Origin: an uncultured bacterium
Lineage (GTDB): Bacteria > Cyanobacteriota > Vampirovibrionia > Obscuribacterales > Obscuribacteraceae
Direction of reading: 5' to 3'
NCBI GenBank assembly: GCA_913063055.1
Contig: CAJXZK010000003.1
Coordinates: 1 to 47,971, forward strand
DNA length: 47,971 nucleotides
The position numbers were made by a program, and so were the translations under genes. The notes under the pieces are model-generated. The model was not told the DNA's origin, did no database searches, and saw nothing but the letters and a program-made list of their open reading frames with translations. Every line of letters starts with the position of its first letter. Within the stretch, counting starts at the first letter, position 1. Below, piece by piece: positions 16,453 to 24,646 of this stretch.

Positions 16453-17271
16453 TTAAAGGAAGAAGTCTTTCATTAGTTTGCTGCCGGGGCTGACAGCATA
16501 CTGCTCTAAGTCGCTAACACCGGCCTTAGCCAATACTTCAGTGTCGATGAAGAAATTACCGCTGCACTGTTCGGCGGGCTGAGTGAAAATCCAGTGGGCG
16601 GCATCTGCCACTATATTTGGTGTGCGAGAACATTTGAGGGCTTCATCTCCTCCGAGCAAATTCTTCACTGCGGCAGTGGCTATGGCTGTTTCGGGCCAGA
16701 GAGAGTTGACGGCAATGCCCTGACCTTTTAGTTCTTCAGCCATGCCCAGAGTGCACATGCTCATGCCATATTTAGCCATGGTGTAGGCAACGTGTGGCGC
16801 AAACCAGCGTTTGTCCATGTTGAGCGGGGGCGATAAGTTGAGAATGTGTCCATTGCTTGCATTAGCGAGGTGAGGAATAGCAATTTTGGAACACAAGAAA
16901 GTGCCACGGGCATTGACCTGATTCATTAAATCAAAGCGCTTCATTTCGGTCTCGAGTGTGCCAGTAAGGTTGATGGCGCTGGCATTGTTGACGAGAATAT
17001 CGAGGGCGCCGAAGTGCTCAACAGTTTGAGCTATGGCTGCTTTGACTTGCTCTTCTTCGCGCACATCGCATTGAATTGCTAGGGCTTTGCCTCCGGCTGC
17101 TTCAATTTCTAGAGCGGCTGAATGAATTGTGCCTGGTAGTTTGGGGTGCTTCACCACAGTTTTGGCGGCAATGGCAATGCAGGCGCCGTCGCGGGCGGCA
17201 CGCAGTGCTATGGCGAGGCCTATGCCTCTTGAGGCTCCAGTAATGAAGAGAACTTTTCCGGCGAGGCTCAT
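16453..17271 (-). CDS. Short-chain dehydrogenase/reductase, HSDL2-like
   Basis: NAD(P)-dependent oxidoreductase of 272 aa. Cofactor motif TGASRGIG (11-18), NNAS (95-98) and catalytic S147, Y163 and K167 (YTMAK) are all present. The insertion AAKTVVKHPKLPGTIHSA is typical of the HSDL2 subgroup of classical SDRs, which lacks a firmly known substrate. The start overlaps the stop of the upstream FMN-binding gene by 4 bp, so the two form an operon. Confidence 0.88.
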   Translation of the reverse strand: MSLAGKVLFITGASRGIGLAIALRAARDGACIAIAAKTVVKHPKLPGTIHSAALEIEAAGGKALAIQCDVREEEQVKAAIAQTVEHFGALDILVNNASAINLTGTLETEMKRFDLMNQVNARGTFLCSKIAIPHLANASNGHILNLSPPLNMDKRWFAPHVAYTMAKYGMSMCTLGMAEELKGQGIAVNSLWPETAIATAAVKNLLGGDEALKCSRTPNIVADAAHWIFTQPAEQCSGNFFIDTEVLAKAGVSDLEQYAVSPGSKLMKDFFL

Positions 17272-17969
17272 TTTTTCTTCCTGTTTTTTGCTGTGGGTGT
17301 GACGTGGGTTTCGAAGTCTTCTATGTATTGATTAACGTAGTCAGGAGGCTGCTTGTTGGCGTCTAGTCTGGGGTCGTTAATGACTGGATGCGCTACCATG
17401 GTCAGTGGCACCACTCCGGCCCAGTAGGGCAAGGTAAGATCGCCTTCGTCATCATCGGGAGGTCCTTTGCGAATTTTTGCCGAGGCTTCGTCTATCTTTA
17501 TCGCTAAAACTGAGGTGGCGGCTAATTCTCCGCCGGTGGGCTTTCTTGTGTCTTCAAAGCGCTGTTTCATGATTTGATCTGAAATTACTTTGAGGGCGTG
17601 GAGTTTGGCTGCTTTTTCAGTGACTGGCACTGCTTGACCAAAGACCATCACTGAGCGGTAGTTGATTGAGTGATTGAAAGAGGAGCGGGCCAGCACCACT
17701 CCGTCTAAGAGTGTGACAGCTAGTGAAATTGGCATGCCCTGGGCCATGTTGTTCATCATGCGGCTAGCGGCAGCGCCATGAACATAGAGCGTGTCGCCGT
17801 CGCGGCCATAGCAGGTGGGAATAACCAGGGGTTGTTCTTTGTGCACGAAAGCAATGTGGCAAAGGAAGGTGCAGTCGAGTATTGCGTAGATAGTCTCGCG
17901 ATCATAGTGAGCTTGGTCGCGCATACGCATGACGCGGTTGCGATCGGTTGGTGTGAACTTGTCGCTCAT
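17268..17969 (-). CDS. Pyridoxamine-5'-phosphate-oxidase-like FMN-binding protein
   Basis: 233-aa split-barrel flavoprotein of the PNPOx-like/NimA group. Recognisable features are the N-terminal helix DRETIYAILDCTFLCHIAF, the beta strands PLVIPTCYGRDGDTLYVHG and ASRMMNNMAQGMPISLAVTL, and the family block FNHSINYRSVMVFGQA. Such proteins bind FMN or F420 or haem and reduce small molecules. The substrate is unknown. Its 3' end overlaps the SDR start by 4 bp, indicating co-expression with the dehydrogenase. Confidence 0.85.
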   Translation of the reverse strand: MSDKFTPTDRNRVMRMRDQAHYDRETIYAILDCTFLCHIAFVHKEQPLVIPTCYGRDGDTLYVHGAAASRMMNNMAQGMPISLAVTLLDGVVLARSSFNHSINYRSVMVFGQAVPVTEKAAKLHALKVISDQIMKQRFEDTRKPTGGELAATSVLAIKIDEASAKIRKGPPDDDEGDLTLPYWAGVVPLTMVAHPVINDPRLDANKQPPDYVNQYIEDFETHVTPTAKNRKKK

Positions 17970-17999
17970 AAGTGCTGCCTACTTGCCTGAGCGTTATGG

Positions 18000-19751
18000 C
18001 TATTCGTCGCCCAGGCTATGTAAGTCTACCTTGCTTGCTGGGTTGCGACCTCTTAAATACTGATAAAGCCTTTGGGCAAAGCGATAGGTGGTAGGTTCAG
18101 CGTCGCGTTTGGGCAAGCGACCGTGCTTGGCAAACCAATCGGCTCGTCCCATTACCCCTTCTACTTGCTGCGGGGTGAGGCCAAGACCTTGTAGCTCGAC
18201 TTTGCCAGCGGGAGTGTTGTAGGTGTCTACAAATTGCTGCACTTTGGCCACGGTTTCATGGGGCAGCGGTGCGTTTGCTGCTTCTTTATAGAGATATTGA
18301 TTGAGGTTTTCGTAGCCGCGACGTAGCCCCGGGCGCGGAATTAAATCAGCCTGAGTGGTGGCTGGTCTGAGACCATCGCCAAGATCGATGTTCTTGACAG
18401 TGGTTCCGGCCGGAGTTTTTTCAGAGACAAAGTTGAGGATGTGATTGTCCCATTCGCCCATGATCAGGCGTTTGACCCAGGCCTCTTGATAGGCCTCAAA
18501 CAAAGGTTTGTTCTGTCTAAAATCGTCAAGTACTTTCCTGGATGGCGGTGTGAACATCTTTCTAGGGCCATGGGGATCAACCACTTCTAGCAAGTTCTTG
18601 CCCGTGATCTCTTGGACGTAGCCACTATGGGTCTTACCGTTGATTTCGACCGTGCGAGCCACCGATACGGGTAGTGAGTTGGCAAAATCGATTTTTGCTC
18701 CAAGGCCGTATCCGGCAATCTCCGATTGTTTACGGTAAGCGAAAGCTTCAATGCCAGTATCTGGTCTGAATAGAACCGGCTTGACTTGACCTTCAGCGGT
18801 GGTGATAGTGCCTTTCCAGGTGGTGGTCATCAAGTCACCAATTTCTTTGGTTGGGGTGAAGACCCCGTCGCGCAGGGCGATTTGATTGGCGTCGCCAATT
18901 TTTCCTAACTGAAATGGTGTTTGCCTGGCCTCGCTCATGGCTGTAGGAGAGTCTTTCAGGCTGAGGCGATCGTATCGTGCTGACTGCATACCGCCCACTC
19001 GACCGGCTGCCGCACCGACTAAACCATCGGCCAGGCCACGACCCATGATTAAGGAGAGGTTGAACTTCTCGTCTGATTGCCACTGCCTTACCAGTTCGTT
19101 GCCAGAGCCAGCGGCCGTGCCCATGGCGCCTGCCTGGAAAGTTCTATTCATAACGGAGTCAAAGCGAATGGCGCCACGGGACTGTTGATACATGCGCCCC
19201 CAGACCACATCGGCGGCTCCGAATGTGAGGGCGTCAACGGCGAGAGAACCGGGGTTGAGGGCTGTTTTCAAAGTTGTAGACAGGCCGCCTGTAAAATTGA
19301 GCTTGCCATCTTTATCTAAATAGTTTTCTCTGGTCAAGCCTGCTTCGGCTGTGCGCGAGACTATGCCGAGCTGAATGCCCGCTCTTGCCGGTGTCAGTGC
19401 GCTCGATTCCATCATGGCAAAACTGCCTTTCAGCACTGCCGCTTTACCCAATCCAAGGGTGGCGTCGGTGGCCTGGTTTTGCCAGGTGTCGCCGATTTTG
19501 GCCTGGTCGGCCACATAGGTCAAGGCCAGGCCGCCCAGGGCCAGTTTGCCTTTCATGAAGAGGGGAGCGGTTTTAATAAAAGCTTTGCTGTAATGGGTAA
19601 CTTCGTCTTCGACAACCTTGGCCTTGGCCGGAGTGAAAATCTCCCGGGCAATGGGATCGATTGCCGAGTGCACTGCCGCATCAAGATAAGTCTGCCGCGG
19701 ATGGCCGGCATCTTTATCTGAATTGGAGTTGTGCGAATCGAGGATGGGCAT
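18000..19751 (-). CDS. Large protein with PI3/4-kinase-like C-terminal domain
   Basis: 583 aa with no close family recognised. The N-terminal half is Gly/Ala-rich and amphipathic (LGGLALTYVADQAKIG, GGLSTTLKTALNPGSLAVDA), suggestive of membrane association or a lineage-specific domain. The C-terminal half reads like an atypical kinase: a Lys candidate in EAFAYRKQSEIAGYGL, a catalytic-loop candidate GEWDNHILNF (D....N) and a metal-site candidate NIDLGDGL. These match the DxxxxN...D(F/L)G logic of PI3/4-kinase, HipA or Fam20-type kinases. The activity and target, lipid or protein, are not predictable. It stands alone, with no clear ribosome site. Confidence 0.6.
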   Translation of the reverse strand: MPILDSHNSNSDKDAGHPRQTYLDAAVHSAIDPIAREIFTPAKAKVVEDEVTHYSKAFIKTAPLFMKGKLALGGLALTYVADQAKIGDTWQNQATDATLGLGKAAVLKGSFAMMESSALTPARAGIQLGIVSRTAEAGLTRENYLDKDGKLNFTGGLSTTLKTALNPGSLAVDALTFGAADVVWGRMYQQSRGAIRFDSVMNRTFQAGAMGTAAGSGNELVRQWQSDEKFNLSLIMGRGLADGLVGAAAGRVGGMQSARYDRLSLKDSPTAMSEARQTPFQLGKIGDANQIALRDGVFTPTKEIGDLMTTTWKGTITTAEGQVKPVLFRPDTGIEAFAYRKQSEIAGYGLGAKIDFANSLPVSVARTVEINGKTHSGYVQEITGKNLLEVVDPHGPRKMFTPPSRKVLDDFRQNKPLFEAYQEAWVKRLIMGEWDNHILNFVSEKTPAGTTVKNIDLGDGLRPATTQADLIPRPGLRRGYENLNQYLYKEAANAPLPHETVAKVQQFVDTYNTPAGKVELQGLGLTPQQVEGVMGRADWFAKHGRLPKRDAEPTTYRFAQRLYQYLRGRNPASKVDLHSLGDE

Positions 19752-19922
19752 TGGGTTACCGAATAGATTCTATTACTGTTTGGCCAGGCCGAGTTGATCT
19801 ATACGAATCGGGCAAAATTTGACTTACCAAAATGACAAATTAAGCCAGAATTTCTTGTTTTATGCCCAAAAGGTCCGTCCGGCCAAACCCGAGAGGTTCT
19901 GCTTGGCAACGCCGGGCTGGAT

Positions 19923-20759
19923 TTAGCCCATGTTTTCTATGGTTTGCATTTCTTCTGCTGTCAGTGAAAGACTTTCAGCTGTAAGGTCTTCCAGCATGTG
20001 CTGCTGATTGGTGGTTCCAGTCAAAGGCAGCATGCCTATTTGCATAGCAAAGCGAAAGACAATTTGTGCTACACCAGTGTTGAGTCGACGCGCCATGGCA
20101 TGCACAGCGCCACTTTCGAGCACATGGGGATTAGCCGTGAGCAGGGAGAAACCCTGGTAAATAATGCCTTCTTTGCGGCAAATCTCGCGCACGGCGCTGT
20201 CCCAGCCTCGCATGGCATAGCAGCGATTCTGCACTATCATGGGCTTGGTTACAGCCACAGAGCAGAGGGCGTCGAGCTGGTCGGCGCTGACATTGCTAAC
20301 TCCAATCATGCGCGTGCGCCCTTCGTTGACGTGCTCTTCCATGGCCGCCCACACTTCTAAATCTTGGGGAGTCAGCCCCTGTCTTGAATAGGGGCCATGC
20401 AAAACGTATGAATCAAGATAGTCAGTGTGCAGGTGTTTCAGCGAACTAACCATTGATTGGTTCACTTGGGTGGTGAGGTTGGCCTTGGCGTCGTAGGGCG
20501 TGCGGGCGTCTTGGCCATTCACTGAAGTGAATTTGGTTTGCAGAAATAGACTTTCGCGGCCAATACCCTTTTGCTTCAAGGCCAGTAAAGCCTCGCCAAC
20601 AAGGGCTTCATCGTAGTGAATCAATTGATTGGCTGTGTCTATGCTGCGAAAACCAGCATCAACGGCTGTTTCTACTAGTTTGGCCGTGGCCTCTTTCTTC
20701 CATGCCGTGCCATACATGATGGCGGGCATGGTGATTCCGTTGTAGCTGGTTATTGGCAT
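19923..20759 (-). CDS. Aldo/keto reductase
   Basis: NADPH-dependent oxidoreductase of 278 aa. The catalytic tetrad is D41, Y49, K76 and H121. Tyr sits in IHYDEALVG, slightly unlike the usual YxNE. The C-terminal cofactor-binding block is MLPLTGTTNQQHM. Substrates of this superfamily are carbonyl compounds and sugars, and none can be assigned here. It lies 23 bp downstream of the oxalate-decarboxylase-like gene on the same strand, so it could be co-transcribed with it. Confidence 0.88.
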   Translation of the reverse strand: MPITSYNGITMPAIMYGTAWKKEATAKLVETAVDAGFRSIDTANQLIHYDEALVGEALLALKQKGIGRESLFLQTKFTSVNGQDARTPYDAKANLTTQVNQSMVSSLKHLHTDYLDSYVLHGPYSRQGLTPQDLEVWAAMEEHVNEGRTRMIGVSNVSADQLDALCSVAVTKPMIVQNRCYAMRGWDSAVREICRKEGIIYQGFSLLTANPHVLESGAVHAMARRLNTGVAQIVFRFAMQIGMLPLTGTTNQQHMLEDLTAESLSLTAEEMQTIENMG

Positions 20760-20782
20760 TTATCTATTTATTTACCTAGCAA

Positions 20783-22063
20783 TTATTTGCTTGCGCCGCC
20801 CACTTTGAGATTGGCTGGATTACTGAAGAGATCTTGCTTCTTGCGCAAAGCGTTGACCACTTCTTTGCTTACTCCCAAGTTGGTTTGCAAAAGATTGGTG
20901 GAATTGCTACCGAGCCACTGTGAGAGCGAGATTTCTTGATAGTCGCCGGTATTAAATACGGCTAGTATCTCGCATTCATCGCTGCCGACTGACTCAATAT
21001 AGTGGCCGTAGCCCATGGGTACATAACCAACATCGCCAGGGCCAAATTCACGAGTAATCTTGCGGCCTTTGCTGCCAAAGACAGTCATGCGTGCTCGGCC
21101 TTTAATGTAATACTGCCACTCATCAGCGTTTGGATGCCAGTGCATTTCGCGAATGGCCAGCGGCGCCAATTTTAGAATGGCACCAGACATGGTGGCGGAG
21201 ATAGGGAAGTCTTTTTGCGTCACTACATTGAATGTTCCACCAGGAACTACCTCTGGTACTTTGGCCCCAAGGCGGAAGCGGTGGGTTAAAGGTGGTGGAT
21301 TTTCACTGGCCGGTGGTGGGTCTGTGGGCAGAGCTTCGGGCACTGGGCCCTGGGCAATGTAGACTTCTTTCTTGGGGAAATTATTGAAAGTTTCGACCGG
21401 CAAGTTGAACTGTTTGGCCAGCACTTCTTTGGGGGTTTGGGCCAACCAGTCAGTCATGCTGAAGGTAGCAAATTCGGAAAAATAGCCGCTATCGAAAACA
21501 AGCACGAAATGGCATTCTTCATTGCCCAGGCCCTGAATTGAATGTCCATGGCCGCGGGGGAAGTACCAGACATCGCCAGGGCCAAAGTCTTTCACTTCGG
21601 AGCGGCCTTCTGGGTCAATCACAGTGATGCGGCAATGGCCCGCTATCACATACGACCACTCGGCAGCATTGGCGTGCCAGTGAAGCTCACGCAGTCCACC
21701 GGGCTTGAGGAACATCGATACTCCGGCCAGCCCTTTTGAAATGGGGAAATTCAAGGCGGTGGCTTCGTGGGATGAACCACCCTGGTAGGAGGTCATGGGC
21801 TGCTTTTCCAGCTCATATTTAATTTCAGGCATGGCCTCTTTGGCCATTTCGATAGCTTCGGCAACTGTAGCTATGGTTTTGCTTGAGCCAGGGGCAGCAG
21901 TTTTTTCTGTAGTCGCAGCTAGGGCCGGTTGGCTCAGAAGAATTTTGCTTAGAATAGTTTGGCTTAGAATAGTTTGGCTTGGAAATATTTGGTCCAGCGG
22001 AACTTGGCCCAGTAAAACTAGATTAAAAGTCAGAGCCAAGAGATTCTGCCAGGGCTTCATCAT
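20783..22063 (-). CDS. Exported bicupin, oxalate-decarboxylase-like
   Basis: Bicupin of 426 aa matching the oxalate decarboxylase/oxidase family (TIGR03404-like), which converts oxalate to formate and CO2 at Mn sites. Cupin 1 ligands are H128, H130, E135 and H174. Cupin 2 ligands are H308, H310, E315 and H354. The lid over site 1 reads GYFSEFATFSMTDWLA, where Bacillus OxdC has SENST. The Glu (E197 here, E162 in OxdC) that distinguishes decarboxylase from oxidase activity is kept. The N-terminus is a signal peptide built from a pentapeptide repeat, ending near ALAATTE, so the enzyme acts outside the cytoplasm. It is divergent from the formate-dehydrogenase-type gene. Confidence 0.87.
   Translation of the reverse strand: MMKPWQNLLALTFNLVLLGQVPLDQIFPSQTILSQTILSKILLSQPALAATTEKTAAPGSSKTIATVAEAIEMAKEAMPEIKYELEKQPMTSYQGGSSHEATALNFPISKGLAGVSMFLKPGGLRELHWHANAAEWSYVIAGHCRITVIDPEGRSEVKDFGPGDVWYFPRGHGHSIQGLGNEECHFVLVFDSGYFSEFATFSMTDWLAQTPKEVLAKQFNLPVETFNNFPKKEVYIAQGPVPEALPTDPPPASENPPPLTHRFRLGAKVPEVVPGGTFNVVTQKDFPISATMSGAILKLAPLAIREMHWHPNADEWQYYIKGRARMTVFGSKGRKITREFGPGDVGYVPMGYGHYIESVGSDECEILAVFNTGDYQEISLSQWLGSNSTNLLQTNLGVSKEVVNALRKKQDLFSNPANLKVGGASK
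21920..22009. repeat. 15-bp tandem repeat encoding part of a signal peptide
   Basis: About six 15-bp units, two of them identical on the plus strand (agaatagtttggctt), encode degenerate pentapeptides (SQTIL, SQTIL, SKILL, SQPAL and two weaker ones) in the hydrophobic stretch before cleavage of the bicupin. Confidence 0.8.
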
Positions 22064-22080
22064 TATTTCCTTATGCTTAG

Positions 22081-22136
22081 TTTTTGCTGCTTGGTTTTTG
22101 CTGGTTAGATTTCGCGGCTTAGATTTTGTTGTTTAG
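22081..22136. repeat. 14-bp tandem repeat, four copies
   Basis: Units tttttgctgcttgg, tttttgctggttag, atttcgcggcttag and attttgttgtttag in the divergent gap, immediately upstream of the bicupin start. They probably fall in its 5' leader or promoter. Confidence 0.85.
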
Positions 22137-22233
22137 GCCAGTGAGAATTTTACTTGGCCTGGGGCGGCCATAGCTTCTTGCTATCTATCTTTGTGAGATT
22201 CCTTAACTGCAGCACACTTTCCCTTGGTAAAAT

Positions 22234-22249
22234 TTGCCAAAAGTGGCAA
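22234..22249. promoter_or_regulatory. Inverted repeat upstream of formate-dehydrogenase-type gene
   Basis: TTGCCA and TGGCAA arms separated by 4 bp, directly before a -10-like tatagaat at 22251-22258 and about 52 bp upstream of ATG 22301. The position fits a regulator site overlapping the -35 region. The regulator is unknown. Confidence 0.5.
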
Positions 22250-22300
22250 GTATAGAATTAAGGCAATTCCAATTTGCGGCAGAAAAATTTTGGGGATCAA

Positions 22301-24646
22301 ATGTCAAAGAATGAGAACGGAAAGCCTGTAATCAAAGGCCAAATAAAGAGGGCTAAGTTTTCGCAGAAAGATTACACTCATCCTGCCGCTGCCTGGGGCG
22401 CGGCTGCCAGCGTTGGCCGCATTTTGCTGGAGCAAAAGCAAGTTGTGGAGGGTGTCCGTGCCATCTTCACCATGAACCAGGAGAATGGCGGCTTCGACTG
22501 CCCTGGTTGTGCCTGGCCTGATGACCGCAAGGGCCTGCGCATGGACATTTGTGAAAATGGTATCAAGCATGTCACCTGGGAGATGACGGCTAAGCGCACC
22601 GACCGCAAGTTTTTTGCTGAGCATACCGTTAGTGAATTGCTCGAATGGAGCGATTTTGCTCTAGAGAACGAAGGGCGCTTAACTGAGCCAATGAGATACA
22701 ACAGCGCCAGCGATAAATATGAACCGATCAGCTGGGATGACGCCTTTGCTCTCATTGCCAAACATCTGAAAGCTTTGCCTAGTCCTAATGCGGCGAGCTT
22801 CTATACTTCCGGTCGACTCTCTAATGAAGCGACATTTCTCTATCAGCTTTTTGCCCGCGAACTGGGCACCAATAATTTGCCCGATTGCTCCAACATGTGT
22901 CACGAAGCCAGCGGCAGAGCCATGACTGCTTCTCTGGGCACGGGCAAGGGAACGGTTGATTTAGTGGATTGGCAAAATTCTGATGCCATTTTTGTCATTG
23001 GCGTTAACGCTGCCACTAACGCTCCTCGCATGCTCAGTGCTCTGGCCGATGGGGTGAAAGAGCACGATATGAAAATTGTGCACATCAACCCATTGGTTGA
23101 AGTAGCGGCCACCACCGCTATTACGCCCCACGAAATTTTAGACATGCTCACTTTTAAACAGACCAAGACTAGCACCCTCAATTTGCAACCGCGCATTGGT
23201 GGCGACTTTGCCATTATGCGTGGCATCGGCAAATATTTGCTGGAGCTAGCCAAAGAAGACCCCAGTGCCATTGACAATGCTTTTATTGAAAAATATACGG
23301 CTGGTTTTGAGCAGTACAAAGCTGCATGTGAAGCAACTTCTTGGGCCGATATTGAGAAGCAGTCAGCTTTGATGCGAGCCCAGATTTGTCAGGCGGCCGA
23401 TATCTATCGAAAGGCTAATAAGGCCATTATCAGTTGGTGTTTGGGTATCAGCCAACAAGAATATGGTGTTGATACCATTCGCGAAATAGTCAATGTGCTT
23501 TTGCTTCGAGGCAATCTTGGGCGTCTCGGGGCAGGACCTTGCCCTATTCGTGGTCATAGCAATGTGCAGGGCAACCGCACCTGTGGCATTCACCATTCGC
23601 CTTCAGAAGCCTGGTTAGCGAAGATGGACGCTGCTTGTGGTATCACTTCGCCTCGCGCCAAGGGCTTTGATACGGTGCGCACAATTCGTGCCATGTATGA
23701 AGGCGATGTGAAAGTATTTATGGGAATGGGTGGCAATTTCGCCATTGCTACTCCCGATACCAATCTTACTTTTGCGGCCTTGCGCAAATGTGATTTGACT
23801 GTGCAAGTCAGTACCAAGCTCAATCGCAGCCACTTAGTTGTGGGCCGCGACGCGCTCATTCTGCCTTGTCTTGGTCGCACCGAAGTGGACATGCAAGCAG
23901 AGGGCCCCCAGCAAGTAACTGTAGAAGACTCAATGAGTATGGTGCATTTGTCGAAAGGCATGCGCGAGCCAGCCTCGCCTCATTTGCGCTCAGAACTGGC
24001 AATAATAGCGGGAATGGCTCGGGCTACTCTGGAGAACTCAAAGACTCCATGGGAAAAATATATTGGCAATTATGATTTGATTCGCGACAAAATGAGCGAA
24101 GCAATTGTTGGTTTCGAAGATTTCAACAAACGTGTGCGAGAGCCTTTGGGCTTCCGCATTAAGCAACCTGCTCGCGAACTGACTTTTAATACCCCAACTA
24201 ATCGCGCTAATTTCTCGGCGGCGACTTTGCCTGATACTTTGCTGCCACCAGGTCGCCTCATGCTTGGCACCATGCGCTCTCATGATCAGTTTAATACCAC
24301 CATATATTCAGACAATGATCGCTATCGCGGCGTGAAAAATCTGCGTACTTTGTTGCTTATGAATAAAGATGATATGAGTGAGCGGGGCCTGAGCGAGTTT
24401 GATTTGATTGATATCACAAGCTTTGGTAAAGACGGCTCGACCCGCAGCCTCAATGGATTTCGCGCGGTGGCCTACAACATTCCTCGCGGCTGTGCCTCAG
24501 GCTATATGCCTGAATGTAATGTCTTGTGCCCACTAGGTGATTACAGCCCCCAGAGTGATCAACCAATGATGAAGCAGATTGTTATTGAAGTGAAGGCCGC
24601 AGCCAATGCCGTGAACACTGCTACAGCAAACAATGGTGCTCAGTGA
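22301..24646 (+). CDS. FdhF/YdeP-family molybdopterin oxidoreductase (formate-dehydrogenase-like)
   Basis: Molybdopterin-guanine-dinucleotide enzyme of 781 aa, in the TIGR01701 FdhF/YdeP group by its hallmark GGFDCPGCAWPDD (C67, C70). ATG 22301 has GGGGA four bases upstream; the track TTG at 22274 is less likely. Other blocks are TSGRLSNEATFLYQLFAREL, NLPDCSNMCHEASG, GRLGAGPCPIRGHSNVQG and the C-terminal cofactor-binding domain (PGRLMLGTMRSHDQFNTT). No selenocysteine codon is present. Formate is the best substrate guess because fdhD follows and an oxalate decarboxylase is divergent. However, E. coli YdeP has no proven formate activity, so this remains an inference. Confidence 0.88.
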   Translation: MSKNENGKPVIKGQIKRAKFSQKDYTHPAAAWGAAASVGRILLEQKQVVEGVRAIFTMNQENGGFDCPGCAWPDDRKGLRMDICENGIKHVTWEMTAKRTDRKFFAEHTVSELLEWSDFALENEGRLTEPMRYNSASDKYEPISWDDAFALIAKHLKALPSPNAASFYTSGRLSNEATFLYQLFARELGTNNLPDCSNMCHEASGRAMTASLGTGKGTVDLVDWQNSDAIFVIGVNAATNAPRMLSALADGVKEHDMKIVHINPLVEVAATTAITPHEILDMLTFKQTKTSTLNLQPRIGGDFAIMRGIGKYLLELAKEDPSAIDNAFIEKYTAGFEQYKAACEATSWADIEKQSALMRAQICQAADIYRKANKAIISWCLGISQQEYGVDTIREIVNVLLLRGNLGRLGAGPCPIRGHSNVQGNRTCGIHHSPSEAWLAKMDAACGITSPRAKGFDTVRTIRAMYEGDVKVFMGMGGNFAIATPDTNLTFAALRKCDLTVQVSTKLNRSHLVVGRDALILPCLGRTEVDMQAEGPQQVTVEDSMSMVHLSKGMREPASPHLRSELAIIAGMARATLENSKTPWEKYIGNYDLIRDKMSEAIVGFEDFNKRVREPLGFRIKQPARELTFNTPTNRANFSAATLPDTLLPPGRLMLGTMRSHDQFNTTIYSDNDRYRGVKNLRTLLLMNKDDMSERGLSEFDLIDITSFGKDGSTRSLNGFRAVAYNIPRGCASGYMPECNVLCPLGDYSPQSDQPMMKQIVIEVKAAANAVNTATANNGAQ

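Noticed and set aside
23590-23961. 123-aa minus-strand ORF inside the molybdoenzyme gene
   Set aside because: Shadow of the strongly supported plus-strand gene. Same for other minus ORFs at 22304-24283.
22301-24646. Selenocysteine in the formate-dehydrogenase-type enzyme
   Set aside because: The reading frame has no in-frame TGA, and the family uses Cys motifs such as CPGC.
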